Notes: a model not told the origin generated them from the letters alone. A stretch of 64,000 bases of DNA from Kiritimatiellia bacterium (GCA_023953695.1 JAMLJG010000012.1:1-64000), one strand, 5' to 3'. Numbered from the stretch's first letter, positions 25,147-34,903 are shown. Made by a program: numbers and translations.

Positions 25147-26583
25147 TCAGGCGGGGTCGAGGACGAGATCGTAGTCGAGGGAGGCGGCAACTGCGGCGTC
25201 ACAGACGGTTCCCGGCGCGATTCTTTTCCAGTCGCGGCCGCGTAGGAAGCACATGCCGTCCACTTCGGAGGCTTCGAGCATGGTGCGGCCGAGCGCGGTT
25301 GTGCCCTGAGGGCGTGCGGAGCCGGGTGGGATGGGCCCATCAAGCATGACGCTCACTCGCGTTCCGACGCGCGCGCGAAGCCGCTTGCGCGAGACTTCGA
25401 GTTGCGCCTGCATCAATCGGTCGCGGCGCTCCTTCTTCACAGCGAGCGGGACGTTGTCGTCATTTTTCGCTGCGGGCGTCTTGGGTTCGTGCGAGTAGAG
25501 AAATGCGCCGGCGTGGGTGAAGCGGCCTTCTTTCACAAAGGCGAGCAGTTCTTCAAAGTCCGCGTCGGTCTCGCCGGGATAGCCGATGATGAAGGTGGTG
25601 CGGATGGCGCCTCCCTCGAGCTTCTCCGCCACACGATCGAGCAGGCGAAGGGTGTCATCGCGCCCCATTCCCCGGTTCATCGCCATGAGAACGCGGTCGG
25701 AGATGTGCTGCAGGGGCATATCAATGTAGCGGCAAAAGCGCGGGTCTCCGGCCATAAGGTCGAGCACCTCGTCGGTGAGGTAGCGGGGAAACGCATACAT
25801 CAGGCGAAACCACGCGGTTGTATCCACCTTGAGCAGTTCGCGCAGGAGGTCGGCAAGCGCCAGCTTTCCATAGCGATCGCGGCCATACGAGGTTGTGTCT
25901 TGCGCGATCAAACTCAACTCGCGCGCGCCGGCTTCGATCAGTTGGCGCGATTCGGCGACGATGTCTTCAATGGGGCGGCTGACCTGGGTGCCCCGCATGT
26001 AGGGAATGGCACAAAAGCGGCAAAGATTTGAGCAGCCCTCGGAGATCTTGAGGTGCGCCAGGTGCGGGGATCCGATGCGCAGGCGCGGCGCGGTGAGGAA
26101 TTCGTTGTAGTTCTGAGTGAACGAGCGCGCCGCGCCCGCGAGCCCCGTGAAGCGCTTATCCAGAATCTGGACGGCTCCATGCGCGGCGGCGGCCTTGGGC
26201 GGTGGCGGCGTTGTCTTCATCTCGCGCAATATCTGGGGAATGCGCGGATAATCCTGAAAGCCCAGCGAGGCATCGGCATCGTCAAGAAAGGAGGTGAGCT
26301 CCGGCGCGCCGTGCACGCGCTCGACGAGACAGCCGAGGGCAACCACACACTTGAGCGCACCGCGCTCCTTGAGTTGTTGCAATTCGCGCAACACGCCAGC
26401 CGTCTCCTCGCGGGCGGCGTGAATGAAGCCGCAGGTGTTCACCAGGCATATATCTGAATCCGCTGGATCGGAGGCCAACATGAAACCCTCCTCGGCCAAC
26501 CGTCCAAGGATGCGCTCAGAGTCCACCGTGTTCTTGGCACACCCGAGATTGACCAGACTGATGATGGGGAGGGCTTTTGACAT
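25147..26583 (-). CDS. rimO: Ribosomal protein uS12 methylthiotransferase RimO
   Basis: The 478-residue radical SAM enzyme adds a methylthio group to an Asp of ribosomal protein S12. N-terminal UPF0004 domain with cluster Cys residues (NLGCAKNTVDSERIL; VNTCGFI; ALGCLVER), then the radical SAM motif CSNLCRFCAIP (CxxxCxxC) at about residue 195, and a C-terminal TRAM domain (VGTRVSVMLDGP). RimO rather than MiaB is favoured by the INLGCxKNxVDSE start and overall layout. It is slightly longer than typical RimO because of an insertion of about 30 residues (EMKTTPPPPKAAAAHGAVQI) before the SAM domain. Stand-alone gene. Confidence 0.95.
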   Translation of the reverse strand: MSKALPIISLVNLGCAKNTVDSERILGRLAEEGFMLASDPADSDICLVNTCGFIHAAREETAGVLRELQQLKERGALKCVVALGCLVERVHGAPELTSFLDDADASLGFQDYPRIPQILREMKTTPPPPKAAAAHGAVQILDKRFTGLAGAARSFTQNYNEFLTAPRLRIGSPHLAHLKISEGCSNLCRFCAIPYMRGTQVSRPIEDIVAESRQLIEAGARELSLIAQDTTSYGRDRYGKLALADLLRELLKVDTTAWFRLMYAFPRYLTDEVLDLMAGDPRFCRYIDMPLQHISDRVLMAMNRGMGRDDTLRLLDRVAEKLEGGAIRTTFIIGYPGETDADFEELLAFVKEGRFTHAGAFLYSHEPKTPAAKNDDNVPLAVKKERRDRLMQAQLEVSRKRLRARVGTRVSVMLDGPIPPGSARPQGTTALGRTMLEASEVDGMCFLRGRDWKRIAPGTVCDAAVAASLDYDLVLDPA

Positions 26584-26680
26584 AAGGCGACACGGTAGCC
26601 AAGCCGCCCGAGCAAATACAAGCTCGCGATCAAGTCCTCAAATACTCGACACCGGCAGCTCAGCCATTACCATTCGCTCC

Positions 26681-27067
26681 ATGCGCATCTGTCCACATTG
26701 TGAGCAACCGCTGTTGGTGCTCGAATATCACCATGTCGAGGTGGATTGGTGCGCGGCTTGCAAGGGCCTCTGGCTCGACCGCGGCGAACTGGGCCTGCTG
26801 CTCCACGGCGATCCAGTGGGCGACCCCGCACTCGATTTGCAACCAGTGCAAACCGGGCGTCGTCGCTGCCCGCGCTGTGGCGCAAGGATGCAAGAGGCGC
26901 GCGCGGCGTCGGCCGGCGTCATGCTGGATCGCTGTCCGTATGGGCACGGAGTGTGGTTTGATGCGGGCGAGGTTCAGGCGCTCGTCAACGCGGTGGATCC
27001 AGCGGGGTTCGGGAGAATTTCTGATTTTTGCGCGAGTCTATTTGGGGCCACACTGGCCGATCAATAA
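26681..27067 (+). CDS. Zinc-ribbon (TFIIB-type) protein
   Basis: The 128-residue product contains two zinc-ribbon units: [12 protein letters not shown] with [17 protein letters not shown] (residues about 1-40), and [10 protein letters not shown] with [17 protein letters not shown] (about 62-105). The CxxC...CxxCxGxWLDxGEL pattern is the zf-TFIIB family (PF13453), small proteins of unknown role. Here the second knuckle has CPYGH, so one ligand may be His. It stops 13 bp before lemA and is probably co-transcribed with it and the M48 protease. Confidence 0.75.
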   Translation: MRICPHCEQPLLVLEYHHVEVDWCAACKGLWLDRGELGLLLHGDPVGDPALDLQPVQTGRRRCPRCGARMQEARAASAGVMLDRCPYGHGVWFDAGEVQALVNAVDPAGFGRISDFCASLFGATLADQ

Positions 27068-27080
27068 GGAGGAGTACACT

Positions 27081-27641
27081 ATGACAGGACTGGTTATTCT
27101 CGGTGTTGCGGTCGCGTTGATCCTGATGTTTGTCGGGCTCTATAACGGCCTCGTTCGCCTGCGCAATGAAGTGAAAAATGCGTGGGCGCAAATTGACGTT
27201 CAGCTCAAGCGCCGCCACGACCTGATCCCGAACCTCGTGGAAACGGTGAAAGGCTACATGACGCACGAGCGCGAAACGTTCGAGGCCATCACGCGCGCGC
27301 GATCCGGCGCCATGAGCGCACAGGCCACCGGCAATGTCGGCCAAATTGCCCAAGCCGAGGGCGTCCTGACCGGCGCATTGCGCGGCTTTTACGCCGTTGC
27401 GGAGAACTATCCTCAGCTGAAGGCCGACGCGAACTTTCGCCAACTGCAGGAGGAGCTGACATCCACCGAAAACAAGGTCAGCTTCGCGCGCCAGTTCTAT
27501 AACGACGCAGTCCTGAAATACAACACGGCCTGCGAGACGATTCCGTCCAACATCGTCGCCGGGATCGGCGGGTTCAAGAAGGCCGAGTTCTTTGAGATCA
27601 AAGACGAGGCCGAGCGCGCGGTTCCTCAAGTCAAGTTCTAG
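27081..27641 (+). CDS. lemA: LemA family protein
   Basis: The start has a strong AAGGAGGAG upstream. The 186-residue protein has an N-terminal transmembrane helix ([20 protein letters not shown]) followed by the LemA helical bundle: [29 protein letters not shown] is diagnostic, with ENYPQLKAD and [14 protein letters not shown] further on. LemA proteins are inner-membrane proteins with a coiled-coil domain; their role is poorly defined, but they often neighbour an HtpX-type or other membrane protease, as here. Operon: zinc-ribbon gene, lemA, then the M48 peptidase. Confidence 0.95.
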   Translation: MTGLVILGVAVALILMFVGLYNGLVRLRNEVKNAWAQIDVQLKRRHDLIPNLVETVKGYMTHERETFEAITRARSGAMSAQATGNVGQIAQAEGVLTGALRGFYAVAENYPQLKADANFRQLQEELTSTENKVSFARQFYNDAVLKYNTACETIPSNIVAGIGGFKKAEFFEIKDEAERAVPQVKF

Positions 27642-27728
27642 TCCCGCAATCGCGGGCGGCGAGCGAAGTTCGAGGCAGCGCGCTTTGGGCTTTTCCTCGC
27701 CGCCGCACGGGGCGGCGCGAGCAACATC

Positions 27729-28964
27729 ATGTTCTCGATCATCCGATCCAACCAACGCAAGTCGGCGTTCCTGATCGCCGCGCTGGGTCTGCTTCTCGGA
27801 TTGGTCGGCTATGCGATTGGCTTCTATATCGCACCTTCCGCGGGTATCTTCGGCCTCGCCGCGGCCCTGATCGTCTGGCTGCTCCTTCTTCTCACCTCGC
27901 TGGCGGGAGGCGAGGCGATGCTGATGGCGCAAGCGGGAGCGCGGGAGATCACGGACAAGCGCGATGCGCCCCAGCTCGTCAACATCGTCGAAGAAATGCA
28001 GATCGCATCGGGCCTTTCCCAACCGCCCAAGATCTACATCGTGGACTCCACCATTCCCAATGCATTTGCGGTTGGGCGCAACGAGAAGCGCGCGGCCGTC
28101 GCCGTGACCACCGGCTTGTTGGCGCGCCTGAATCGCGATGAGCTGCAGGGCGTCATCGCACACGAAATCGCGCATATCCGCCATCGCGACACGCTGTTCA
28201 TGACCATCGCGGGCACCACATTCGGAGCCATTGTGCTCTTGGCCGACTTCTTTGTCCGCGGCCTTCGCTTTTCCGCGGCGGGTCAGCGCCGTTCGTCCAA
28301 TCGAAACAACAACGGCGGCGCCATCCTGCTGATTCTCGCACTTTTGCTCTCGATCCTCGCCCCGCTCCTCGCGCAACTGCTCTACTTCGCCTGCTCGCGG
28401 CGACGCGAATATCTGGCCGATGCGAGCGCGGTTCAGTTCACCCGCTATCCCGAAGGGCTGGCATCCGCACTCGAAAAAATTGCGGGCGCCCAAAAGCCCG
28501 ATGCTGCGACAAGTCGCGTGCTGGCTCCGATGTACATCATCAATCCGCAGGCGGCCATGGGCCGCGATAGCACCTGGCTGAGCACCCATCCCTCCACAAA
28601 AGATCGAATCCGCATTTTGCGCAGCATCGGCAGCACCGCCTCGCTCCAAGCCTATGAGACGGCCTATCAAAACTTTCACGGGGGAAAACACGTGCTCGGG
28701 GACCTCACGGCAACCGACACCGCCGAACCGGTTCGCCCTCCCGCGCCCATCGCGCTAGCGGCGGTTGCCCTGCCCCCCGCCTGGCGCACCGCGCGCGGGG
28801 TGTTGCACGAGGTGGACGACGCGCGCATCGTGGATTGCAGTTGCGGATTGCGTATTCGAATTCCACCCGCTTGGCGCGGCTCGGAGATCACGTGCCCGCG
28901 GTGCGGCAGCATCCACAAAATCGAAAGCGCATCGGAGCCGACCTCCTCGCAGCGCGACGCCTAG
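27729..28964 (+). CDS. HtpX-like M48 membrane metalloprotease with C-terminal zinc-ribbon-like tail
   Basis: The 411-residue protein has two N-terminal transmembrane helices, the zinc motif HEIAH at about residue 145 (GVIAHEIAHIRHRDTLF), two more helices, and the distal ligand region RRREYLADASAVQF. This is the HtpX layout, a protease acting on misfolded membrane proteins. The usual length is about 290 residues; here an extra 110-residue tail ends with CSCGLRIRIPPAWRGS and CPRCGSIHKI, a CxC/CxxC set that probably forms a zinc ribbon. The neighbours are LemA and a TFIIB-type zinc ribbon protein. Its stop codon and the der stop share the same CTAG (28961-28964). Confidence 0.9.
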   Translation: MFSIIRSNQRKSAFLIAALGLLLGLVGYAIGFYIAPSAGIFGLAAALIVWLLLLLTSLAGGEAMLMAQAGAREITDKRDAPQLVNIVEEMQIASGLSQPPKIYIVDSTIPNAFAVGRNEKRAAVAVTTGLLARLNRDELQGVIAHEIAHIRHRDTLFMTIAGTTFGAIVLLADFFVRGLRFSAAGQRRSSNRNNNGGAILLILALLLSILAPLLAQLLYFACSRRREYLADASAVQFTRYPEGLASALEKIAGAQKPDAATSRVLAPMYIINPQAAMGRDSTWLSTHPSTKDRIRILRSIGSTASLQAYETAYQNFHGGKHVLGDLTATDTAEPVRPPAPIALAAVALPPAWRTARGVLHEVDDARIVDCSCGLRIRIPPAWRGSEITCPRCGSIHKIESASEPTSSQRDA

Positions 28965-30367
28965 CCCGAGCGAGGCCGGCGCGGTTTCCGCGCCCTCCCG
29001 CGCCCACCCTGCTTTTCCGTCACCACGCCATCGCGCTCGTGACTCGAGCGATACTCGACCACAATCGGCGCACCTTCCAGGCCCGACGCCGAGCGCAACG
29101 CAGAGATCAAATACGTTTGATACGCCGGCGCACAAAGCTCGGGCTGATTGACAAAGAAGCGAAAGCGGAGCGGGCGCTCCCCCACCTGCGTCGCGTAGTA
29201 GAACTTCAACCGCTTCCCGGCCGAGCGCGGCGGCATGACCCGCTTCACCGCATCGTGCAAGACTCGATTCAGCGTGCTGGTCGGGATCTTCATCGAAATC
29301 TGCGCGGCCACATAATCAATCGTCTCGATGGCCTTGCGGATATTGTGCCCCGAATGCGCCGAGGCGAAAACGATCGGCACATACGAAAGAAAATACATCT
29401 CGCGCCGAAACGCCTTTTCGTATTCGCGGGCCGTCACCTCGGTCTCGGCCGTCGCCAAATCCCATTTGTTGATCAACACAACGCAGCCCTTGCGCGCCTC
29501 CATGATCAGCCCGGCAATCTTCTTGTCCTGCTCCGTGGGTCCTTGCTCCGCGTCAATCATCAGAACTACGACATCTGCTTCTTCGATGCTCGCTCGCGCG
29601 CGCATCACACTCCACCGCTCCACCGCATCTTCCGCGCGGCGCAATTTTCGCAAACCGGCAGTATCTATCAGGCGATAGTGCCGCGCCTGCGGCCCGCTCC
29701 CGATGGAGAACGGCACTTCAATGCTGTCCCGCGTGGTGCCGGGAATGTTCGAGACAATCACGCGATCGCTTTGCAGCACGCGATTGATGAACGATGATTT
29801 TCCCGCATTGGGTTTGCCGACAATCGCCACGCGCAGCGGATTCTCCGCCGGGTCTTCCTCGACCGGCGGCAGATGCCGCACCACCGCCGACAGCAAGGCG
29901 TCAAACCCGCGGTTGTGCAACGCCGCGACGGGAAAGACCGGATAGCCGAGGCGCGCAAACTCCGCCGCCTGCGCATCGAGGCCCTCGTGATCCGCCTTGT
30001 TTGCCGCCAAGAGAACTGTGCGTCCCGACTGGCGCAACAAAGCGGCGACTTCGCTGTCCAACGGCGTAATTCCAGCCGTCACGTCCGCGACCAAAATAAT
30101 GACCGCCGCATCCTGTATCGCCACCTCGGCCTGAACGCGCGTCCCCTCGGTCAACACATCCTTGGCCGCCTCTCTATCGAGAAAGCCCAATCCGCCGGTG
30201 TCAATCAGCTCAAAGCGCTCCTCTTGAAACCGCGCCTCGGCCGACAGCCGATCGCGCGTCACACCCGGCAAATCGTGGACAATCGCGATGCGCCGCCCGG
30301 CAATCCGGTTAAAAATTGCGGACTTTCCGACATTCGGGCGACCGACGATAGCGACAATGCGATTCAT
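28961..30367 (-). CDS. der: Ribosome biogenesis GTPase Der (EngA)
   Basis: The 468-residue protein has two G domains in tandem: GRPNVGKSAIF at residues 8-18 with DLPGVT and NKAD, then GKPNAGKSSFI (about 189) with DTAGL and NKWD, and the C-terminal KH-like domain (QVGERPLRFRFFVNQPE). Der is an essential GTPase of 50S subunit assembly. The start at 30367 (MNRIVAIVGRPNV) is chosen since Der proteins begin directly at the first G1 motif; the open frame reaches 40 codons further without homology. Convergent with the M48 gene, sharing a stop region. Confidence 0.97.
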   Translation of the reverse strand: MNRIVAIVGRPNVGKSAIFNRIAGRRIAIVHDLPGVTRDRLSAEARFQEERFELIDTGGLGFLDREAAKDVLTEGTRVQAEVAIQDAAVIILVADVTAGITPLDSEVAALLRQSGRTVLLAANKADHEGLDAQAAEFARLGYPVFPVAALHNRGFDALLSAVVRHLPPVEEDPAENPLRVAIVGKPNAGKSSFINRVLQSDRVIVSNIPGTTRDSIEVPFSIGSGPQARHYRLIDTAGLRKLRRAEDAVERWSVMRARASIEEADVVVLMIDAEQGPTEQDKKIAGLIMEARKGCVVLINKWDLATAETEVTAREYEKAFRREMYFLSYVPIVFASAHSGHNIRKAIETIDYVAAQISMKIPTSTLNRVLHDAVKRVMPPRSAGKRLKFYYATQVGERPLRFRFFVNQPELCAPAYQTYLISALRSASGLEGAPIVVEYRSSHERDGVVTEKQGGRGRARKPRRPRSG

Positions 30368-30490
30368 TTCGTAGCGCGTTATGCCGATAAAATCGCTCCG
30401 CGACAAGCTCCCGCTGGACAAACTTTTCTCTTCCGCGTATCTCTTTGTGCCGTGCTTGCTACATTGAAGGAGGAAAAGGAGGAGCACAGG

Positions 30491-30754
30491 ATGGTTTCGC
30501 TGTACGTCGGCAACATGCCGTTCTCTGCGCAGGAGAGAGAGCTCCGCGCAGCATTTGAGCCGTTTGGCGAGGTTGCTTCAGTCCGCATCGCGACGCATCG
30601 CGCGGACGGCCGCCCCGTCGGGTTTGCCTTTGTAGACATGCCCGACGAGCAGGCCGCACAGCGCGCCGCGAAGCAGTTGAACAACACCGACCTCGCCGGC
30701 CGCATCATACGCGTCAGCGAAACTCGTCCGCGCGACAATATCGCGCACATCTAA
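30491..30754 (+). CDS. RRM-type RNA-binding protein
   Basis: The 87-residue protein consists of one RNA-recognition motif: RNP2 LYVGNMPF (residues 4-11) and RNP1 PVGFAFVDM (about 43-51), both with the aromatic residues that stack on RNA. It has no glycine-rich tail. Such small RRM proteins are common in cyanobacteria and PVC bacteria and are thought to bind single-stranded RNA, often in cold or stress response. AGGAGGAAAAGGAGGAG-like sequence lies upstream (30468-30483). A short gene follows five bases later. Confidence 0.9.
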   Translation: MVSLYVGNMPFSAQERELRAAFEPFGEVASVRIATHRADGRPVGFAFVDMPDEQAAQRAAKQLNNTDLAGRIIRVSETRPRDNIAHI

Positions 30755-30759
30755 CCGTC

Positions 30760-31044
30760 ATGAGTATATTCGATTTCTTCAAATTCGGACGCCGCAAAGA
30801 AGCGCCGCCCAACGCCAGCAAACCCCCATCCAACGAAACCCGCTCGCGGCAGCCCGCCGCACAAACGGCTCCCGGCCTGCGCGCCATCCGACACCTCTGG
30901 GACATCAACAAACCGTCAGCCGTCGAGCGCGTCACCGGCTCCATCGCAACGGATATCTACGCCAATCAGCACGCGCACGGGTTCCCGCGCCGCAAACATC
31001 CCGTTCGTCGCCCCCGCAACGGCGGCGACACCGGCAGCTGCTAA
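30760..31044 (+). CDS. Small protein of unknown function
   Basis: The 94-residue product starts five bases after the RRM gene. It begins MSIFDFFKFGRRKEAPP and has a conserved-looking middle (GLRAIRHLWDINKPSAVERV) but ends in a basic, low-complexity tail (PRRKHPVRRPRNGGDTGSC). No family recognised. Coding status rests on the close spacing and the codon use of its first two thirds; a frameshift near 30990 that creates the odd C-terminus is possible. Confidence 0.45.
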   Translation: MSIFDFFKFGRRKEAPPNASKPPSNETRSRQPAAQTAPGLRAIRHLWDINKPSAVERVTGSIATDIYANQHAHGFPRRKHPVRRPRNGGDTGSC

Positions 31045-31061
31045 TTTCGCAGCGGCCCGAC

Positions 31062-31108
31062 TTCCAACGATTGGAAAAAGCCCGTTGCCGGGCTTCCAAT
31101 GATTGGAA
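31062..31108. repeat. Paired-palindrome element: TTCCAACGATTGGAA / TTCCAATGATTGGAA
   Basis: Two 15-bp palindromes at 31062-31076 and 31094-31108, centres 32 bp apart, separated by an inverted repeat GCCCG-ttgc-CGGGC. It lies between the small gene and the gcvP stop, where both genes converge. Identical architecture occurs at 51506 and 60306. Confidence 0.85.
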
Positions 31109-31161
31109 CTTTTCGATGCACCTCGCGCTTCCGCAACGCACACCCTCGCGCGGCGGCGCGA

Positions 31162-34038
31162 TCAGCCGCCGTATTCGGAAATGTCCGGGCAGGAGCAGAT
31201 GGGATTGCGGTCGCCGTGCGTGTTGTCAATGCGCGAGACCGCTGGCCAAAACTTGCGCGCGCGGAGGCCGGGCACGGGATAGGCCGCTTGCTCGCGCGAG
31301 TACGCGTGTTTCCACTCGCTCGCGCTGACGGCGATGGCCGTGTGTGGCGCGTTTTTCAACGGGTTGTCTTCCTTGTCCAGTTGCCCATCAATGATGGCCT
31401 GAATCTCGGCGCGAATGGAAATCATCGCCTCGCAGAAGCGATCCATCTCCGCGAGGGGCTCGCTCTCGGTCGGCTCAATCATGATCGTGCCGGGCACCGG
31501 CCACGAAACGGTCGGCGCGTGGAATCCATAGTCCATCAGCCGCTTGGCAACATCCGTTTCATCCACGCCGCTCTTTTCCTTTAGCGGGCGCAGATCGAAA
31601 ATCAACTCGTGCGCCACGCGGCCCTGCTCGCCGGTATAGTGAACGGAGAAGGAACCTTCCAAGCGGGCCTTGATGTAGTTTGCGTTCAAGATGGCCATGC
31701 GCGTGGCCTCGGCCAGTCCGGCCTGGCCCAGCATTCGGATGTAGGCGTGAGAGATGAGTAGAATGCTCGCGCTGCCCCACGGCGCCGCGGCAATGGCGGG
31801 GATGCCCTGCTTCCCGCCCACCGGAACAACAGGATGGCGCGGCAGAAATTCGATCAAATGCGAAGCCACCGCGATCGGACCCATTCCCGGGCCACCGCCG
31901 CCATGCGGAATGGCGAAGGTTTTGTGCAGGTTCATGTGGCACACATCCGCGCCAATACGGCCGGGCGAGGTCAGCCCAAGCTGCGCGTTGAGGTTCGCGC
32001 CGTCCATATACACCTGCCCACCGTGCCGATGGATCTGTTCGCAAATCTCGCTCACACCGCCTTCGAAAACGCCGTAGGTGGAGGGATAGGTGATCATCAG
32101 CGCGGCGAGGTGCGATGCGTGCTTTTCCACCTTGGCGGTGAGATCCGCCAGATCAACTTTTCCCGCGCGATCGCAGGCAACGACCACCACATCAAAGCCC
32201 GCCATGACGGCCGAGGCCGGGTTCGTCCCGTGCGCCGAGGCGGGAATCAACACAATGTTGCGCTGCGCTTCGCCGCGCGCGCGATGATACGCGCGAATCA
32301 CCATCAAGCCGGCAAACTCGCCTTGCGATCCCGCGTTGGGTTGGAGCGAAACGCCGGGAAGCCCCGTGACGTCCGCCAAGGCGCTCTTCAATTCCTCGAC
32401 GATCTGAGCATACCCGCGCGTCTGATCGGCGGGCGCAAAGGGATGCAGCGCGCAAAACTCGGGCCACGTGATGGGCATCATTTCCGCCGCCGCATTGAGC
32501 TTCATCGTGCAGGATCCGAGCGGAATCATCGCCTGATCGAGTCCGAGATCCTTTTGTTCGAGCCCCTTCAGATAGCGCATCATCGCGGTCTCCGACTGGT
32601 GCGCGCGGAATACGGGGTTCTTGAAGAACGGGGTCGAGCGGATGAGTCCCTCGTGATATTCCAAAACGTCCGACAACTCGATGGTGGAAATATCCGGCGC
32701 ACTGCGTCCGGCCGCTTCCGCAAGAACCGCCACGATATCGCGCAGGTCCGCATCGGTCACCGTTTCGTCCAGCGAGATTCCGATGTTGCCATCTTCGTAA
32801 TAGTGGAAATTGATTTTTCGCCGCAGCGCAGCAGCGCGAATAGCATCCACGCTCACACCGGATGGCGGGATCAACTTGAGCGTGTCGAAGAAATAGGCGC
32901 ACGCGGTCAAATAGCCTAGCGCGGCGGAGGCGTGTTTCAGAACACGCGCGCGGTCGTGAATGGCGCGCGCGATCCGACGGAGGCCATCCGCTCCGTGATA
33001 AATCGCGTAGAATGCGGCGATATTGGCCAGCAGCGCCTGCGCGGTGCAGATGTTCGACTTCGCCTTCTCGCGGCGAATGTGTTGCTCGCGCGTCTGCAGC
33101 GACATGCGATAGGCCTGATTACCCGCGGCATCAACCGATACGCCGATGATTCGCCCCGGCATCTCGCGCAAATACTCATTCCGCGTCGCAAAGAATGCCG
33201 CGTGCGGGCCGCCAAATCCCATTTGAACGCCAAAGCGCTGCGCGCTGCCGAAGACCACATCGGCGCCGAGTTCGCCGGGTGGCGTGAGCAGCGTGATGGC
33301 GAGCAAATCCGTGGCGGCGGCAACCAGGATTCCATTCGCGTGTGCGCGGCCAATGAAGGCGCCAAGGTCACTCACGTTTCCATCGGCATCCGGGAATTGA
33401 ACCAGCGCGCCGAAGACGGATTCGTCGAGTTCGGCAGTTCTGAAGGAGCCGACGCGCAGCGTGATACCAATCGGCTCGGCCCGACTCCGAAGGACGTCGA
33501 GCGTCTGCGGATACACGCGGTCGGAAACAAAGAAAACATCGCGACTCGCGCCCTTCGTCCTGCGGGCTTGAATCCGGTGCAGCATCGCCATCGCCTCCGC
33601 GGCAGCCGTGGCCTCATCCAGCAACGAGGCATTCGCCACATCCATCCCCGCGAGTTCGCACACCATCGTCTGGAAAACCAGCAGCGACTCGAGGCGCCCC
33701 TGCGAAATCTCCGCCTGATACGGCGTATAGGGCGTGTACCAGCTCGGGTTCTCCAACACGCAGCGCTGGATAACCGGCGGGGTGACGGTTCCGTAGTAGC
33801 CCTGTCCAATGTATGAGCGGAACACTTGGTTCTTCGCCGCAATTCCGCGGAGGCGCGCGAGGTGTGCCGCCTCGCTATCGCCCGCAGGCAAATGGAGTGG
33901 CGCGCGGTTGCGAATGGACTCGGGCACCGTTTCGTCCATGAGCTGGTCTAGTGAAGAGACGCCGACAGCCGTCAGCATGGCGTGGAGTTCTTCGGGGCGA
34001 GGTCCAATGTGGCGAGCAGAAAAGGAGTCGGTTGACAT
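31162..34038 (-). CDS. gcvP: Glycine dehydrogenase (decarboxylating), single-chain P protein
   Basis: This 958-residue protein is the full-length homodimeric type, with both halves fused. P protein decarboxylates glycine on PLP and passes the aminomethyl group to lipoylated H protein. Visible landmarks: N-terminal FSARHIGPRPEEL, FIGQGYYGT-like SYIGQGYYGTVTPPVIQR, ASLLDEATAAAEAM, and in the C-terminal half PLGSCTMKLNAAAEM and the PLP lysine in MNLHKTFAIPHGGGGPGMGP. The gcvT and gcvH partners are not in the window. No glycine riboswitch structure is evident in the 100 bp upstream. Confidence 0.97.
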   Translation of the reverse strand: MSTDSFSARHIGPRPEELHAMLTAVGVSSLDQLMDETVPESIRNRAPLHLPAGDSEAAHLARLRGIAAKNQVFRSYIGQGYYGTVTPPVIQRCVLENPSWYTPYTPYQAEISQGRLESLLVFQTMVCELAGMDVANASLLDEATAAAEAMAMLHRIQARRTKGASRDVFFVSDRVYPQTLDVLRSRAEPIGITLRVGSFRTAELDESVFGALVQFPDADGNVSDLGAFIGRAHANGILVAAATDLLAITLLTPPGELGADVVFGSAQRFGVQMGFGGPHAAFFATRNEYLREMPGRIIGVSVDAAGNQAYRMSLQTREQHIRREKAKSNICTAQALLANIAAFYAIYHGADGLRRIARAIHDRARVLKHASAALGYLTACAYFFDTLKLIPPSGVSVDAIRAAALRRKINFHYYEDGNIGISLDETVTDADLRDIVAVLAEAAGRSAPDISTIELSDVLEYHEGLIRSTPFFKNPVFRAHQSETAMMRYLKGLEQKDLGLDQAMIPLGSCTMKLNAAAEMMPITWPEFCALHPFAPADQTRGYAQIVEELKSALADVTGLPGVSLQPNAGSQGEFAGLMVIRAYHRARGEAQRNIVLIPASAHGTNPASAVMAGFDVVVVACDRAGKVDLADLTAKVEKHASHLAALMITYPSTYGVFEGGVSEICEQIHRHGGQVYMDGANLNAQLGLTSPGRIGADVCHMNLHKTFAIPHGGGGPGMGPIAVASHLIEFLPRHPVVPVGGKQGIPAIAAAPWGSASILLISHAYIRMLGQAGLAEATRMAILNANYIKARLEGSFSVHYTGEQGRVAHELIFDLRPLKEKSGVDETDVAKRLMDYGFHAPTVSWPVPGTIMIEPTESEPLAEMDRFCEAMISIRAEIQAIIDGQLDKEDNPLKNAPHTAIAVSASEWKHAYSREQAAYPVPGLRARKFWPAVSRIDNTHGDRNPICSCPDISEYGG

Positions 34039-34140
34039 AAAAGAGCCCTAAAGCCGTCGCACTATAATGCGCTCGCCAAAGAATGCAAAGTTTAGCTGTT
34101 TCTGATCGCTCCTCCCCACGCCTTCAGGCATCCTTTCGGC

Positions 34141-34890
34141 ATGCAGATTGCGGCCGATACGCACGTTCATCTCTATCCGTTTTATGACTTGAGCGCCCAG
34201 CTCACTGCGGCGGTGGCGAACCTTCGCCGCGCCGCGCCCGCCGCCGAAATCCTCGCCCTTTGTCTCACCGAGCGCTCGGGCCAGGCAGCCTTTTCGTCCC
34301 TGCGCGAAGGCGCGCTTTCGGCGGCGGGATGGACCCTTTCGGCACCGGACGACCCGGATGCGCTGATCGCCACCTCGAAACACGGGTCGCTGACGCTCAT
34401 TGCCGGTCGCCAGATTGTCACTGCGGAGCGACTGGAAGTGCTCGCACTCGGCCGCGACCTTCGCGTGCCGGATGGGCTATCGCTGGACGAGACCCTCGGA
34501 CGCATCGAGAAGGGCGATGCGATCGCCACACTCCCGTGGGGCTTCGGCAAATGGCTCGGGCGCCGCGGAGCGCTCATTCAGAATCTTCTCGACACGGACA
34601 CCTCACACCGCCTAGTCTTTGCGGATACCTGTTTGCGGCCCGCGTGGGTTCCGACCCCGCAGCTCCTTCGCAAGGCGCAAGCGCGCGGGTTTCCCATTCT
34701 CTACGGATCGGATCCCCTGCCCCGCCTCGGCGAAGAATTAATCACTGGCCGTTTGGCAACCCTCTGGGATGCCCCTTGGAAGAACTCGCATCCAGCCGCC
34801 GCGTGGCGACAGATCCTTCGCGATACATCTCCCGGTCAGTCCATTGGTCGCCGCTGCAGTGTGTGGGAGGCCCTCAAGCGCCTCCGCTAA
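34141..34890 (+). CDS. Hypothetical protein with PHP-like metal-binding start
   Basis: The 249-residue product opens with AADTHVHLYPFYDL: the DxHxH pattern is typical of the first metal-binding strand in PHP and amidohydrolase-like phosphoesterases. Further Asp/His candidates are in VFADTCLRP and LYGSDPLPRLGEE (residues about 160-200), consistent with a TIM-barrel metal hydrolase. No closer family is recognised. It ends 13 bp before the NYN-LOTUS gene, so the two may be co-transcribed. Function is inferred only to the level of a possible hydrolase. Confidence 0.6.
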   Translation: MQIAADTHVHLYPFYDLSAQLTAAVANLRRAAPAAEILALCLTERSGQAAFSSLREGALSAAGWTLSAPDDPDALIATSKHGSLTLIAGRQIVTAERLEVLALGRDLRVPDGLSLDETLGRIEKGDAIATLPWGFGKWLGRRGALIQNLLDTDTSHRLVFADTCLRPAWVPTPQLLRKAQARGFPILYGSDPLPRLGEELITGRLATLWDAPWKNSHPAAAWRQILRDTSPGQSIGRRCSVWEALKRLR

Positions 34891-34903
34891 GAAAGAGAAA
34901 TAC

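Noticed and set aside
26985..28691. 568-codon frame antisense to lemA and the M48 protease
   Set aside because: It is the mirror of two clear genes in GC-rich DNA; the translation is low in hydrophobic structure and has no domain.
34039..34140. Possible glycine riboswitch before gcvP
   Set aside because: The 100-bp leader is too short and lacks the paired aptamer pattern.
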